Positions 35,584-44,267 of a stretch of DNA of 49,627 bases are shown in pieces. The position numbers and the translations under genes were made by a program. The notes below the pieces were generated by a model, which saw only the letters and a program-made list of their open reading frames with translations, was not told where the DNA came from and made no database searches. This DNA comes from Streptosporangiales bacterium (GTDB lineage: Bacteria; Actinomycetota; Actinomycetes; Streptosporangiales; Streptosporangiaceae). The DNA lies in the NCBI GenBank assembly GCA_009380095.1, contig WHSL01000016.1:1-49627 (forward strand), read 5' to 3'. How positions within the stretch are numbered: position 1 is the stretch's first letter; every line of letters begins with the position of its first letter.

Positions 35584-36036
35584 ATGGCCACGCTGCTGAT
35601 CGTGCATCACACGACCTCGCCCTCCACGCAGGCCATGTTCGAGGCCGTACGGTCGGGCGCCACCACCGACGAGATCGAGGACGTCGAGGTGGAGGTGCGC
35701 CCGGCGCTGGGCGCCACCGCCGCCGACGTGCTCGCCGCGGACGGCTACCTGCTCGGAACGCCGGTCAACATCGGCTATATGGCGGGCGCGATGAAGCACT
35801 TCTTCGACACGATCTACTATCCCTGCCTGGAGGCCACGCAGCGCCGCCCGTACGGGCTGTACGTGCACGGCGACAACGACGCGACGGGCGCCGTACGGGC
35901 CGTCGAGTCGATCACGACCGGGCTGGGCTGGCGGGCGGCCGCCCCACCGCTGGTGGTGACCGGCCGCCCGGAACGAAGCGATCTGGAAGCGTGCTGGGAG
36001 CTCGGCGCCACTGTCGCGGCCGGGCTCGTCCCCTAG
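35584..36036 (+). CDS. Flavodoxin-like / NAD(P)H-dependent FMN reductase-type protein
   Basis: A 150-residue single-domain flavodoxin fold. The phosphate-binding loop is HHTTSPSTQAM (about 8-18); the second flavin loop is LLGTPVNIGYMAGAMKHFFD (about 56-75), and YGLYVHGDNDATGAVRAVES is the third. It should bind FMN and carry electrons or reduce quinones or flavins; the partner is unknown. It is probably co-transcribed with the phosphatase gene upstream. Confidence 0.85.
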   Translation: MATLLIVHHTTSPSTQAMFEAVRSGATTDEIEDVEVEVRPALGATAADVLAADGYLLGTPVNIGYMAGAMKHFFDTIYYPCLEATQRRPYGLYVHGDNDATGAVRAVESITTGLGWRAAAPPLVVTGRPERSDLEACWELGATVAAGLVP

Positions 36037-36107
36037 CTCCCCCTGACGGTCCGCCCGCTCCCCACGGACGGAATCCCCCTGTCAACCCCCGTTCGGTTCC
36101 CCGTTGG

Positions 36108-36344
36108 TCACCACTGGCGCTCGGGGAGCTCGATGAGCTCCGCCGAGTCGTAGAGCACGGCCGCGTCGGCGAGCCGCGTCACTCGGATCTTCTGTGCGAG
36201 CCCGGCGAGCGCGAGGTGCCGGGCGAAATCGATGGCGACGGACGCGAAGTGGTAACGCTCCCGGACGGCGGGCCGGCCGGGGAAGGCGTAACTCACTTCG
36301 TAGCGATCCTGAGGCCACGGTGGGGCGATGGCATGTTCACTCAC
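36108..36344 (-). CDS. 78-residue protein of unknown function
   Basis: GTG 36344 starts VSEHAIAPPWPQDRYEVSYA, continues FPGRPAVRERYHFASVAIDF and ARHLALAGLAQKIRVTRLAD, and ends LYDSAELIELPERQW. The text is well ordered (predicted beta strands with one helix) and has coding-like codon use. No Shine-Dalgarno precedes the GTG, so it may be leaderless. The frame continues upstream to 36755 antisense to the PAC2 gene, which I do not accept as coding. Family not recognised. Confidence 0.6.
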   Translation of the reverse strand: MSEHAIAPPWPQDRYEVSYAFPGRPAVRERYHFASVAIDFARHLALAGLAQKIRVTRLADAAVLYDSAELIELPERQW

Positions 36345-36585
36345 AGGACAGAATCGTATGGCCGTGTCCGAGGTGATTCGCACATGGGGGTGTAATCCGC
36401 CGGATCTGGGGACCTGTGCGCGCACGCGGTCGGGGCTGAGAGAATGGGAGGTGGGAGCGGCGCCACGCCCTCCGGGGGCGATGACCGGCCGGAGCGGCCG
36501 GAAATGATCCCGGGGCGCGGGGCGTTGAGCATCCGTTGACAGCGAGACCCCCGAACGCGCGTGAAAACGGAGGGTGGTGGCGGCA

Positions 36586-37491
36586 GTGCCGCACCCCGAG
36601 GACCTATACCGCCTCGACCCCGACCTGCCGGAGCTGGACCGTCCGGTGCTGCTGCACAGCCTCGACGGCTTCGTCGACGCGGGCTCGGTCGGCTCCCAGG
36701 TCCGTGAGCAGCTGTTCGAGCACCTTCCGAAGCGGATCATCGTGACGTTCGACACCGACCCGCTGATCGACTACCGCTCGCGCCGCCCGATCATGACCTT
36801 CGACCGCGACCACTGGTCCGGCTACGAGCCGCTGTCGCTCGTGGTGTACGTCATGGAGGACACGGCCGGCACGCCGTTCCTGCTGCTCACCGGCCCCGAG
36901 CCGGACGTGTCGTGGGAGGCCTTCACCGCCGCCGTACGGTCCCTGATCGAGCGCTTCGACGTGCGCCTCACCGTCGGCGTGCACGGCATCCCGATGGGCG
37001 TGCCGCACACCCGGCCGATCGGCCTCACCCCGCACGCGACCCGCGTGGAGCTCATCGAGGACTACAAGCCCTGGCTGAACAAGGTGCAGGTGCCGGGCAG
37101 CGCGTCCGCGCTGCTGGAGCTGCGGCTCGGCGAGGCCGGGCGGGACGCCGTGGGCTTCGCCGTGCACGTGCCGCACTATCTCTCCCAGGCGGAGTACCCG
37201 ACGGCCGCGGTCGCCGCGCTGGAGGCGCTGGAGGGCGTGACCGGCCTGCGGCTGCCCGCCGACGACCTGCGCACCGCGGCCGAGGTGACCGACCGGGAGA
37301 TCCGCGAGCAGGTGGAGGGCTCGGAGGAGGTGGCGAAGGTGGTCACCGCGCTGGAGCAGCAGTACGACGCGTACGCCGGCGCCGCCGACCGGGAGAACCT
37401 GCTCGCCGACGACGCCGAGATGCCCACGGCGGACGAGCTCGGCGCCGAGTTCGAGCGCTTCCTCGCGGAGCGCGAGCGCAAGGAGCCGTAA
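36586..37491 (+). CDS. PAC2 family protein (proteasome assembly chaperone-like)
   Basis: A 301-residue cytosolic protein of the actinobacterial PAC2/DUF75 family: RPVLLHSLDGFVDAGSVGSQ, VTFDTDPLIDYRSRRPIMTF, LLLTGPEPDVSWEAF, VGVHGIPMGVPHTRPIGLT and VPHYLSQAEYPTAAVAALEA. The C-terminal 60 residues form an acidic helical tail. The family is named after a eukaryotic proteasome chaperone; the bacterial role is not settled. GTG 36586 is chosen because GGAGGG lies 11 bases upstream; GTG 36574 and 36577 are too close to it. Confidence 0.88.
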   Translation: MPHPEDLYRLDPDLPELDRPVLLHSLDGFVDAGSVGSQVREQLFEHLPKRIIVTFDTDPLIDYRSRRPIMTFDRDHWSGYEPLSLVVYVMEDTAGTPFLLLTGPEPDVSWEAFTAAVRSLIERFDVRLTVGVHGIPMGVPHTRPIGLTPHATRVELIEDYKPWLNKVQVPGSASALLELRLGEAGRDAVGFAVHVPHYLSQAEYPTAAVAALEALEGVTGLRLPADDLRTAAEVTDREIREQVEGSEEVAKVVTALEQQYDAYAGAADRENLLADDAEMPTADELGAEFERFLAERERKEP

Positions 37492-37863
37492 CAGCCGGGC
37501 CTCGCGACACGGGCCGGCGCGCGTCCGGTCACACTCACTGAAGTGCGGCATATCGGGCGCGATCCGCTCATTTCCGGAGCGGCGGGCACCCGGTGCCACG
37601 GGGTTGAATCGAAATCAGCGGGACCAGCTCGTGGCCTTCCTGGGGACCGCGGCCGCGAGAAACCGCGTGAGGCCCGCGACTCATCACCGAGTCGCGGGCC
37701 TTTTCCCGTCTCGCCCCGCAACCGCCCGATTCCGGCTGCTTGAACTAAGATCCCGCTTCCCTGAGTCTGAGGCGAACCAGAAGGGTAGGCGCGGAGGGAT
37801 CGTAGGGCCCGCCCGTGGCCCTTTGCCGCGTCTCGGGGGGAGGACGGCTCCGGCCGGCTCCAC
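37492..37863 (+). other. Structured region between PAC2 and BCCT genes
   Basis: It contains a hairpin CCGCTC-N7-GAGCGG (37564-37582), a palindrome GGCACC-C-GGTGCC (37585-37597), a palindrome-rich CGCGGCCGCG stretch near 37650, and then the strong intrinsic terminator at 37671. About 160 bases remain before the BCCT start. This could be a small RNA, the PAC2 3' region, or an attenuating leader of the transporter gene. I see no credible coding frame. Confidence 0.45.
37671..37704 (+). terminator. Classical intrinsic terminator with T-run
   Basis: GGCCCGCGACTC (37671-37682) pairs perfectly with GAGTCGCGGGCC (37689-37700) around ATCACC, followed by TTTT (37701-37704). It is the only hairpin in the window with a proper T-run. 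It lies 180 bases after the PAC2 stop and 160 before the BCCT start. Confidence 0.92.
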
Positions 37864-39534
37864 ATGGTCGACCAACCCACACAGCCCAATGGACCCGATC
37901 CGGACGGACCGGCGTTGCCCGGTCCGGACGCGCGGGGCGAGCATCGGCCCTCCACCGACCTGCTCGTCTTCGGCGTCGCCGCCGTCGTCACGCTGGCCTT
38001 CGTGGTCTGGGGCGCGACCGCCACCGAAGGCCTCGCCGCCGTCGCGACCTCCGTACTCGGCTGGGTGATCACGAACCTCGGCTGGTTCTTCGTGCTCACC
38101 GCGTCCGGCTTCGTGGTCTTCGCGCTGTGGCTCGCGCTCAGCCGGTACGGGCGCATCCCGCTGGGCCCGGACGACGCCGAGCCGGAGTACCGCACGGTCT
38201 CCTGGGTGGCGATGATGTTCAGCGCGGGCATGGGCATCGGCCTGATGTTCTACGGCGTCACCGAGCCGCTGACGCACTTCACCGAGCCCCCGCCGGACAC
38301 GGTGGCCGGGTCGTCGAACGCCGCCGTGGAGACCGCGATGGCGACCAGCCTGTTCCACTGGACCCTGCACCCCTGGTCCATCTACGCGGTCGTCGGGCTG
38401 GCGCTCGCGTACAGCACGTTCCGGCGCGGGCGCCGGCAGCTGATCAGCGCGGTGTTCACGCCGCTGTTCGGGAAGCGCGCCGCGGAGGGCACCGCCGGCC
38501 GGCTCGTGGACATCCTGGCGATCTTCGCGACGCTGTTCGGCTCCGCCGCCTCGCTGGGGCTGGGCGCGCTGCAGATCGGGTCGGGGCTCAACGTGCTCGG
38601 CTGGCTCACCACCGAGGGCACCCCGCTGCTGGTCGGCGTGATCGTGGTGCTCACCGCCGCGTTCATCCTGTCCGCGGTGTCCGGGATCGAGCGCGGCATC
38701 CAGTGGCTGTCCAACATCAACATGGTGCTGGCCGCGCTGCTGGCGCTGTTCCTGTTCGTGGTCGGGCCGACCGTGTTCGTGCTCAACCTGCTGCCCACGT
38801 CCATCGGCGGCTACTTCCGGGACGTGTGGGAGATGATCGCCCGGACCGACGCCACCGGCGGCGCGGCGACCGCGGAATGGCTCGCCACCTGGACGGTCTT
38901 CTACTGGGCCTGGTGGATCTCCTGGACACCGTTCGTCGGCATGTTCATCGCGAAGATCAGCCGGGGCCGTACGATCCGCCAGTTCGTCGCCGGGGTCATC
39001 CTGGTGCCGTCGGTGGTGAGCATCGTCTGGTTCTCGGTGCTCGGCGGCACCGCGATCGACGTGCAGCGGGGCGGGGTCGACCTGGCCGGCCAGAACACCC
39101 AGGAGGCGCAGCTGTTCGGGCTGCTGGCCGAGTTCCCCTGGGCCACCGCGATGAGCATCCTGGTGATGCTGCTGGTGTCGATCTTCTTCGTGTCCGGCGC
39201 GGACGCGGCCTCGATCGTGCTCGGCACGCTCTCCCAGCGCGGAACCGAGCATCCGCAGCGCTGGGCGGTGATCTTCTGGGGGGCGCTCACCGGAGCCGTC
39301 GCCGCCATCATGCTGCTCATCGGGGGAGACACGGCGCTCACCGGGCTGCAGAACCTGACCATCATCGTGGCGGTCCCGTTCGTGATGGTCATGGTGCTGC
39401 TGTGCGTGTCGCTGATGCGCGACCTGAACAGCGACCCGATGATGGTGCGGCACGCCAAGCGGCAGGTCGCGCTGGACACGGGGGAGATCGACAGCCTGGT
39501 TAACCGGTTCCAGCGGATGGTGCGCAAGGGCTGA
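37864..39534 (+). CDS. BCCT family betaine/choline/carnitine transporter
   Basis: A 556-residue sodium- or proton-coupled importer of quaternary ammonium solutes such as glycine betaine. Twelve membrane segments; the conserved glycine stretch is MMFSAGMGIGLMFYGVTEP (about 116-134). The substrate tryptophan box is in TVFYWAWWISWTPFVGMFIA and the C-terminal half has FFVSGADAASIVLG. The short C-terminal tail (SLVNRFQRMVRKG) is basic, which in BetP-like proteins is linked to osmosensing. Start ATG 37864. The upstream leader is structured, see separate entry. The EI24 gene follows after 42 bases. Confidence 0.93.
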   Translation: MVDQPTQPNGPDPDGPALPGPDARGEHRPSTDLLVFGVAAVVTLAFVVWGATATEGLAAVATSVLGWVITNLGWFFVLTASGFVVFALWLALSRYGRIPLGPDDAEPEYRTVSWVAMMFSAGMGIGLMFYGVTEPLTHFTEPPPDTVAGSSNAAVETAMATSLFHWTLHPWSIYAVVGLALAYSTFRRGRRQLISAVFTPLFGKRAAEGTAGRLVDILAIFATLFGSAASLGLGALQIGSGLNVLGWLTTEGTPLLVGVIVVLTAAFILSAVSGIERGIQWLSNINMVLAALLALFLFVVGPTVFVLNLLPTSIGGYFRDVWEMIARTDATGGAATAEWLATWTVFYWAWWISWTPFVGMFIAKISRGRTIRQFVAGVILVPSVVSIVWFSVLGGTAIDVQRGGVDLAGQNTQEAQLFGLLAEFPWATAMSILVMLLVSIFFVSGADAASIVLGTLSQRGTEHPQRWAVIFWGALTGAVAAIMLLIGGDTALTGLQNLTIIVAVPFVMVMVLLCVSLMRDLNSDPMMVRHAKRQVALDTGEIDSLVNRFQRMVRKG

Positions 39535-39576
39535 GAACGGGGTCTCCGGGTGGGGACTCCGTTACCCTCGGGCGCC

Positions 39577-40320
39577 ATGACCGATGTGGTGGCGGGATTT
39601 GGGTACCTGGTGGCCGGCGTCCGCTGGGTGGCGTGGCATCCGCGGCTGTGGCTGTTCGGGTTGATCCCCGCGCTGATCACGCTCGCCGGGTACGTACTCG
39701 GGCTCGTCATGCTGATCGGCTACGCCGACGACCTCGCGACGTGGGCCACGCCGTTCGCCGACGGCTGGGCCGAGCCGTGGCGCACGGCCGTGCACTGGGC
39801 GGCCGGGCTCATGGTGGTCGGCGCGGCGGCGCTGCTGGCCGTGCTCACCTTCACCGCGGTGACGCTGATCGTGGGCGGCCCGTTCTACGAGGCGCTGGCC
39901 GGGCGGGTGGAGGAGGCCGAGGGCGGCGAGGCCCCGGAGTCGGGCCTGTCCATGGCGCGGGAGCTCGCCGTCTCCATCCGGGAGAGCGTGGTCACCGTGC
40001 TGCTCGCGGTCATGTTCGCGGTGGTGCTGTTCGGGCTCGGGTTCGTGCCGTTGTTCGGGCAGACCGTGATCCCGGTGATCGGTGCCTGCGTCTCCGGGTT
40101 CTTCCTGGCCGTCGAGCTCACCGCGGTCACGCTGCTGCGGCGGGGCGTACGGCTGCGCACCCGGATCCGCCTGCTGCGCGGCCGGCTGGGCCTCACGCTG
40201 GGCTTCGGCGTGCCGCTGTTCCTGACGTTCCTGGTGCCCTTCGTGGCCGTCGTGCTGATGCCGGGAGCGGTCGCGGGCGCCACCCTGCTCGCCCGCGACC
40301 GCCTCGTCTCCCAGCCCTGA
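39577..40320 (+). CDS. EI24 domain membrane protein
   Basis: A 247-residue protein with four to six hydrophobic segments. The family pattern is clear: GFGYLVAGVRWVAWHPRLWL at the start, VTLIVGGPFYEALAGRVEEA in the middle, and LGFVPLFGQTVIPVIGACVS. It belongs to the EI24/CysZ-like superfamily; E. coli CysZ handles sulfate, but nothing here shows that substrate. Start ATG 39577. It is probably co-transcribed with the BCCT gene. Confidence 0.85.
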   Translation: MTDVVAGFGYLVAGVRWVAWHPRLWLFGLIPALITLAGYVLGLVMLIGYADDLATWATPFADGWAEPWRTAVHWAAGLMVVGAAALLAVLTFTAVTLIVGGPFYEALAGRVEEAEGGEAPESGLSMARELAVSIRESVVTVLLAVMFAVVLFGLGFVPLFGQTVIPVIGACVSGFFLAVELTAVTLLRRGVRLRTRIRLLRGRLGLTLGFGVPLFLTFLVPFVAVVLMPGAVAGATLLARDRLVSQP

Positions 40321-40336
40321 CAGCCCGCCTGCCGGA

Positions 40337-41593
40337 TCAGCCGTCCAGACTGGCCGCCCAGATCTCCAGGGCGGCGTCGATCTGCTCGGCGTCCACGATC
40401 AGCGGCGGGATCATCCGTACGACGTTGCCGTGCACGCCGCAGGTGAGCAGCAGCAGCCCGCGCTCGGCGGCCCGGCGCTGCGCGCCCTGCGCGGCGGCCG
40501 TGCCGGGCGTGCCGTCCGGGGCGGTGAACTCGCTGCCCACCATGAGCCCGAGGCCCCGTACGTCCCCGATGCCCGGCCTGTCGTGCGCGACCTCCTCCAG
40601 GCCCTTCTTGAGCCGCGCGCCCATCTGCGCCGCGTTGTCCACCAGACCCTCGTCGCGCACCACGTCGAGCGTGGCGAGCGCCGCCGCGCAGGCCACGGCG
40701 TTGCCCCCGTACGTGCCGCCCTGCGAGCCGGGCCACGCCTTGCCCATGACGTCGGCCGGGGCGGCGATCGCGGACAGCGGGAAGCCGCTGGCCAGGCCCT
40801 TCGCGGTGATGAGGATGTCGGGCACGACGGCGGCGTGCTGGTGGCCCCAGAACCGCCCGGTGCGGCCCACGCCGGTCTGCACCTCGTCCACCACGAGCAG
40901 GATGCCGTGCCGGTCCGCGCGCTCGCGCAGGCCCGCGAGGAAGGCGGGCGGGGCGGGGATGTATCCGCCCTCGCCGAGCACCGGCTCGACGAAGAACGCG
41001 GCGGTGTCGGCGGCCGGGCTGACCGTGGCCAGCACCTCGTCGAGCTCGCGCAGCGCGAACGCGACGGCCTCGTCCTCCGGCCTGCCCCAGCGGTAGGCCA
41101 TCGGGAAGGGCGCCACCGCCACGCCCGGCATCAGCGGGGCGAGCCCGGCGCGGAACTTGGTGCCCGAGGTGGTGAGCGCGGCCGCGCCCATGGTGCGGCC
41201 GTGGAACGAGCCGTGGAACACGATCGCGTTCTGCCGGCCGGTGGCGTGCCGCGAGAGCCGCAGCGCCGCCTCCACCGCCTCGCTCCCGGAGTTCACGTAG
41301 AACAGCGAGTCGAGCCCGGCGGGGAGCACCTCGCCGAGCCGCTCGGTGAGGTCGAGCAGCGGACGGTGCATGACCGTCGTGTACTGCCCGTGGATCAGCG
41401 TGCCCACCTGCTTCTGCGCCGCCTCGACGACGCGCGGGTGGCAGTGCCCGGTGCTGGTGACCCCGATGCCCGCGGTGAAGTCGAGGTGGCGCCGGCCCTG
41501 CTCGTCGTACAGGTAGACGCCCTCGCCTCTGGCGGCGAGCACGGGCGTCGCCTGCTTGAGGACCGGGGACAGCGTCGCCCGTGGCTGATTCAT
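40337..41593 (-). CDS. gabT: Class III aminotransferase, 4-aminobutyrate aminotransferase-like
   Basis: A 418-residue PLP enzyme. Catalytic Lys265 is in ITAKGLASGFPLSA and the pyridine-binding Asp236 in LLVVDEVQTGVGRTG. NSGSEAVEAALRLSRH and FHGSFHGRTMGA are standard class III blocks. It probably moves the amino group of GABA or another omega-amino acid to 2-oxoglutarate, yielding a semialdehyde. Start ATG 41593 follows gaagggagccggc. It is divergent from a GabD-like dehydrogenase across a perfect 14-bp palindrome, which supports a shared pathway. The assignment to GABA itself is inference. Confidence 0.87.
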   Translation of the reverse strand: MNQPRATLSPVLKQATPVLAARGEGVYLYDEQGRRHLDFTAGIGVTSTGHCHPRVVEAAQKQVGTLIHGQYTTVMHRPLLDLTERLGEVLPAGLDSLFYVNSGSEAVEAALRLSRHATGRQNAIVFHGSFHGRTMGAAALTTSGTKFRAGLAPLMPGVAVAPFPMAYRWGRPEDEAVAFALRELDEVLATVSPAADTAAFFVEPVLGEGGYIPAPPAFLAGLRERADRHGILLVVDEVQTGVGRTGRFWGHQHAAVVPDILITAKGLASGFPLSAIAAPADVMGKAWPGSQGGTYGGNAVACAAALATLDVVRDEGLVDNAAQMGARLKKGLEEVAHDRPGIGDVRGLGLMVGSEFTAPDGTPGTAAAQGAQRRAAERGLLLLTCGVHGNVVRMIPPLIVDAEQIDAALEIWAASLDG

Positions 41594-41669
41594 GCCGGCT
41601 CCCTTCGGGTGCACGTTGAGCTGGAAGGTCGTGCGCGGACCTATGTTCGCCCAGAACAATGTTTCGTAG

Positions 41670-41683
41670 GATTGTCGACAATC
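41670..41683. promoter_or_regulatory. GATTGTCGACAATC palindrome, candidate GntR operator
   Basis: A perfect 14-bp palindrome in the 151-base divergent gap between the aminotransferase and dehydrogenase genes, 76 bases from one start and 61 from the other. The core TTGTCGACAA is of the type bound by GntR/FCD regulators, one of which is encoded at 46888-47553. A second small palindrome AACAATGTT lies just upstream. Confidence 0.55.
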
Positions 41684-41744
41684 GACAGGGATATAGAATC
41701 ACGCCCGAGCCCCGGGTGTCGAGGGTGCAGCGATTGGAGGACCC

Positions 41745-43229
41745 ATGGTCAACGGTGCCGGCGACGAGTCTCGGCGGGAGCGGCACGTCATCGACGCGGT
41801 GGACAAGGGGGTGTTCATCGGCGGCCGCTGGCGTGAGTCCGGCGACGGCCGCACCTTCGGCGTGGCGGACCCGTCCACCGGCGAAGAGCTGTGCCGCGTG
41901 GCCGACGCCTCGCCCGCGGACGGCATGGCGGCGCTGGCGGCGGCCGACGCGGCCCAGGAGGCGTGGGCGGCGTATCCACCCCGCGAGCGCGGCGAGATCC
42001 TGCGCCGCGGCTACGAGCTGCTGATGGCCCGGCAGGACGACCTGGCCCTGCTGATGACCCTGGAGATGGGCAAGCCGCTGCCCGAGGCGAAGGGCGAGAT
42101 CGCGTACGCCGCGGAGTTCCTCCGCTGGTTCTCCGAGGAGGCGGTCCGCATCGACGGCGGGTACGCGGTGCCCCCCGCGGGCACCGGCCGCTTCCTCGTG
42201 ACGCGCCGCCCGGTCGGCCCCTGCCTGCTCATCACCCCGTGGAACTTCCCGATGGCGATGGGCACTCGCAAGATCGGCCCGGCGGTCGCGGCGGGCTGCA
42301 CGATGGTGGTCAAGCCCGCGCCGCAGACGCCGCTGTCCATGCTGGCGCTGGCCGGCATCCTGCGGGAGGCGGGGCTACCGGAGGGCGTGCTCAGCGTGCT
42401 GCCCACCAGCCGCGCCGGCGAGGTCTGCGAGCCGCTGATGCGCGACGGCCGCATCCGCAAGCTCTCCTTCACCGGCTCCACCGTGGTCGGCAAACTGCTC
42501 CTGGAGCAGAGCGCCGAACAGGTGCTCCGCGTCTCCCTGGAGCTCGGCGGCAACGCCCCGTTCCTGGTCTTCGAGGACGCCGACCTGGACGCCGCGGTGG
42601 ACGGCGCGATGCTCGCCAAGATGCGCAACATCGGCGAGGCCTGCACCGCGGCCAACCGCTTCTACGCCCACGAGTCGATCGCGGAGGAGTTCGCGGCGAG
42701 GCTCTCCAAGCGCATGGAGGCCCTCACCGTGGGACGCGGTACGGACGAGGGCGTCCAGGTCGGCCCGCTGATCGACGATGCCGCACGCGACAAGGTGCAG
42801 AGCCTGGTGGAGGACGCGGTGGGCCGCGGCGCCAAGGTCGCCACCGGCGGCGCGCCCGTCGACGGCCCCGGCTTCTTCTACCGCCCCACGGTGCTGGCGA
42901 ACGTCCCGCCCGGCGTCGCCATGGCCGAAACCGAGATCTTCGGCCCGGTGGCCCCCATCGGCACCTTCGCATCGGACGACGAGGCCCTGCGCCTCGCCAA
43001 CGACACCCCGTACGGCCTGGTCAGCTACCTCTACACCCAGGACCTGACCCGAGCCCTCAAGGTCAGCGAAGCCCTCGACACCGGCATGGTCGGCCTCAAC
43101 ACCGGCCTCGTCTCCAACCCCGCTGCCCCCTTCGGCGGCGTGAAGCACTCCGGCCTTGGCCGCGAAGGCGGCACGGTCGGCATCGACGAGTTCCTCGAGA
43201 CCAAGTACGTGGCCATCGGCGGCATCTGA
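41745..43229 (+). CDS. gabD: NAD(P)-dependent aldehyde dehydrogenase, succinate-semialdehyde dehydrogenase-like
   Basis: A 494-residue aldehyde dehydrogenase. Catalytic Cys300 is in RNIGEACTAANRFY, general base Glu266 in VSLELGGNAPFLVF, and the nucleotide-binding block in ITPWNFPMAMGTRKIGPA. The C-terminus has PAAPFGGVKHSGLGREGG, common in GabD. It would oxidise succinic or a similar semialdehyde to the acid, the step after the divergent aminotransferase. Start ATG 41745 with ggagg 4 bases upstream. A strong hairpin follows the stop. Confidence 0.9.
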   Translation: MVNGAGDESRRERHVIDAVDKGVFIGGRWRESGDGRTFGVADPSTGEELCRVADASPADGMAALAAADAAQEAWAAYPPRERGEILRRGYELLMARQDDLALLMTLEMGKPLPEAKGEIAYAAEFLRWFSEEAVRIDGGYAVPPAGTGRFLVTRRPVGPCLLITPWNFPMAMGTRKIGPAVAAGCTMVVKPAPQTPLSMLALAGILREAGLPEGVLSVLPTSRAGEVCEPLMRDGRIRKLSFTGSTVVGKLLLEQSAEQVLRVSLELGGNAPFLVFEDADLDAAVDGAMLAKMRNIGEACTAANRFYAHESIAEEFAARLSKRMEALTVGRGTDEGVQVGPLIDDAARDKVQSLVEDAVGRGAKVATGGAPVDGPGFFYRPTVLANVPPGVAMAETEIFGPVAPIGTFASDDEALRLANDTPYGLVSYLYTQDLTRALKVSEALDTGMVGLNTGLVSNPAAPFGGVKHSGLGREGGTVGIDEFLETKYVAIGGI

Positions 43230-43235
43230 CGCGTG

Positions 43236-43270
43236 GGACGGGTGCCCGCCGTGGTGGCCGGCACCCGTCC
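43236..43270. terminator. Bidirectional hairpin terminator
   Basis: GGACGGGTGCC (43236-43246) pairs with GGCACCCGTCC (43260-43270), 11 bp with a 13-base loop, in the 50-base gap between the convergent gabD-like and ABC substrate-binding protein genes. Confidence 0.85.
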
Positions 43271-43279
43271 AGGCCGGCG

Positions 43280-44245
43280 CTACTCGTAGAGCAGCGGCGC
43301 GATCTTCGGATCGTCGATGTTGTTCTTGTCGTACCAGTAGAACCCGGTATCGATCGTCTTCGGCAGCTTCTCCTTCTTGATCGCCTTCATCGCGGCCGCG
43401 ACCGTCTGCTGTCCGATGCCGATCGGGTTCTGCGTGACGGCCCCGAGCATGGTGCCGTTCTTGACCGCGTCGATCTGCGCCTTGCCGGAGTCGAAGCCGA
43501 CGATGGTGATGCCCTTCTTGCGGCTCTCCTCGACACCCTTGACGACGCCGATCGCCGAACCTTCGTTGGCCCCGTAGATTCCCTTGATGTCGGGGTTGGC
43601 GGTGATGATCGACTTGGTGATGTCGGCCGACTTGGCCTGGTCGCCTCCGCCGTACTGAACCGGCAGCAGCTGGATGCCGGGCGCGTTCTGCTTCATCCAC
43701 TCGATGAAACCGTCACGCCGCTGGGTGCCGGTGAGGCTCGTCTGGTCGTGCACGACCATGGCGACCTTGCCCTTGCCGCCCAGCGCCTCCGACATGCGCT
43801 TGGCCGCCTCGGCCGCCGCCGCCTTGCTATCGGTCGCCGCCGTGGTCAGCGGGATGTCGCTCTCCACGCCGGAGTCGAACGCGATGACGGGGATGTTCTT
43901 GGCCTTGGCCTGCTGGAGCAGCGGCGCGGCGGCCCGGGAGTCCAGCGCCGCGAACCCGATCGCGTCCGGCCCCGCGTTCAACTTGTTGGTCAGCATGTTG
44001 ATCTGGGCCTCGACCTCGGCCTCGGTCGCCGGGCCCTCGAAGGTGATGCGGGCGCCCTGCTTCGCCGCCTCCTGCTCGGCCCCCCTCTTCACCGCCTGCC
44101 AGAACTGGTGCTGGAAGCCCTTGGAAACGATCGCGATGTACGGTTTGTCGTCGCCACCCGCACTTTCTCCTGCGTTTCCGCAGGCGCCCAGGGGGGCGCT
44201 CATCGCCACCACCACGAGCATCGCGGTGTATCGCTTGATGCTCAT
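43280..44245 (-). CDS. ABC transporter substrate-binding lipoprotein (RbsB-type)
   Basis: A 321-residue periplasmic-type binding protein. It begins with a lipoprotein signal, KRYTAMLVVVAMSAPLGACG, with lipobox L-G-A-C22. The mature part is the two-lobed family of sugar-type binding proteins: PYIAIVSKGFQHQFWQAVKR, EAEVEAQINMLTNKLNAGPD, IPVIAFDSGVESDIPL and NPIGIGQQTVAAAMKAIKK. The ligand is unknown; the genes around suggest a small acid or amino compound as well as a sugar. Start ATG 44245 with gaaggagg. It is the last gene of the transporter unit. Confidence 0.93.
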   Translation of the reverse strand: MSIKRYTAMLVVVAMSAPLGACGNAGESAGGDDKPYIAIVSKGFQHQFWQAVKRGAEQEAAKQGARITFEGPATEAEVEAQINMLTNKLNAGPDAIGFAALDSRAAAPLLQQAKAKNIPVIAFDSGVESDIPLTTAATDSKAAAAEAAKRMSEALGGKGKVAMVVHDQTSLTGTQRRDGFIEWMKQNAPGIQLLPVQYGGGDQAKSADITKSIITANPDIKGIYGANEGSAIGVVKGVEESRKKGITIVGFDSGKAQIDAVKNGTMLGAVTQNPIGIGQQTVAAAMKAIKKEKLPKTIDTGFYWYDKNNIDDPKIAPLLYE

Positions 44246-44267
44246 CGATCGGCCTCCTTCGTACGGG

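Noticed and set aside
37590-37704. tRNA-like T-arm GTTGAATC and a possible small gene starting at 37604
   Set aside because: No acceptor stem or anticodon arm can be drawn, and the frame runs through a strong terminator hairpin.
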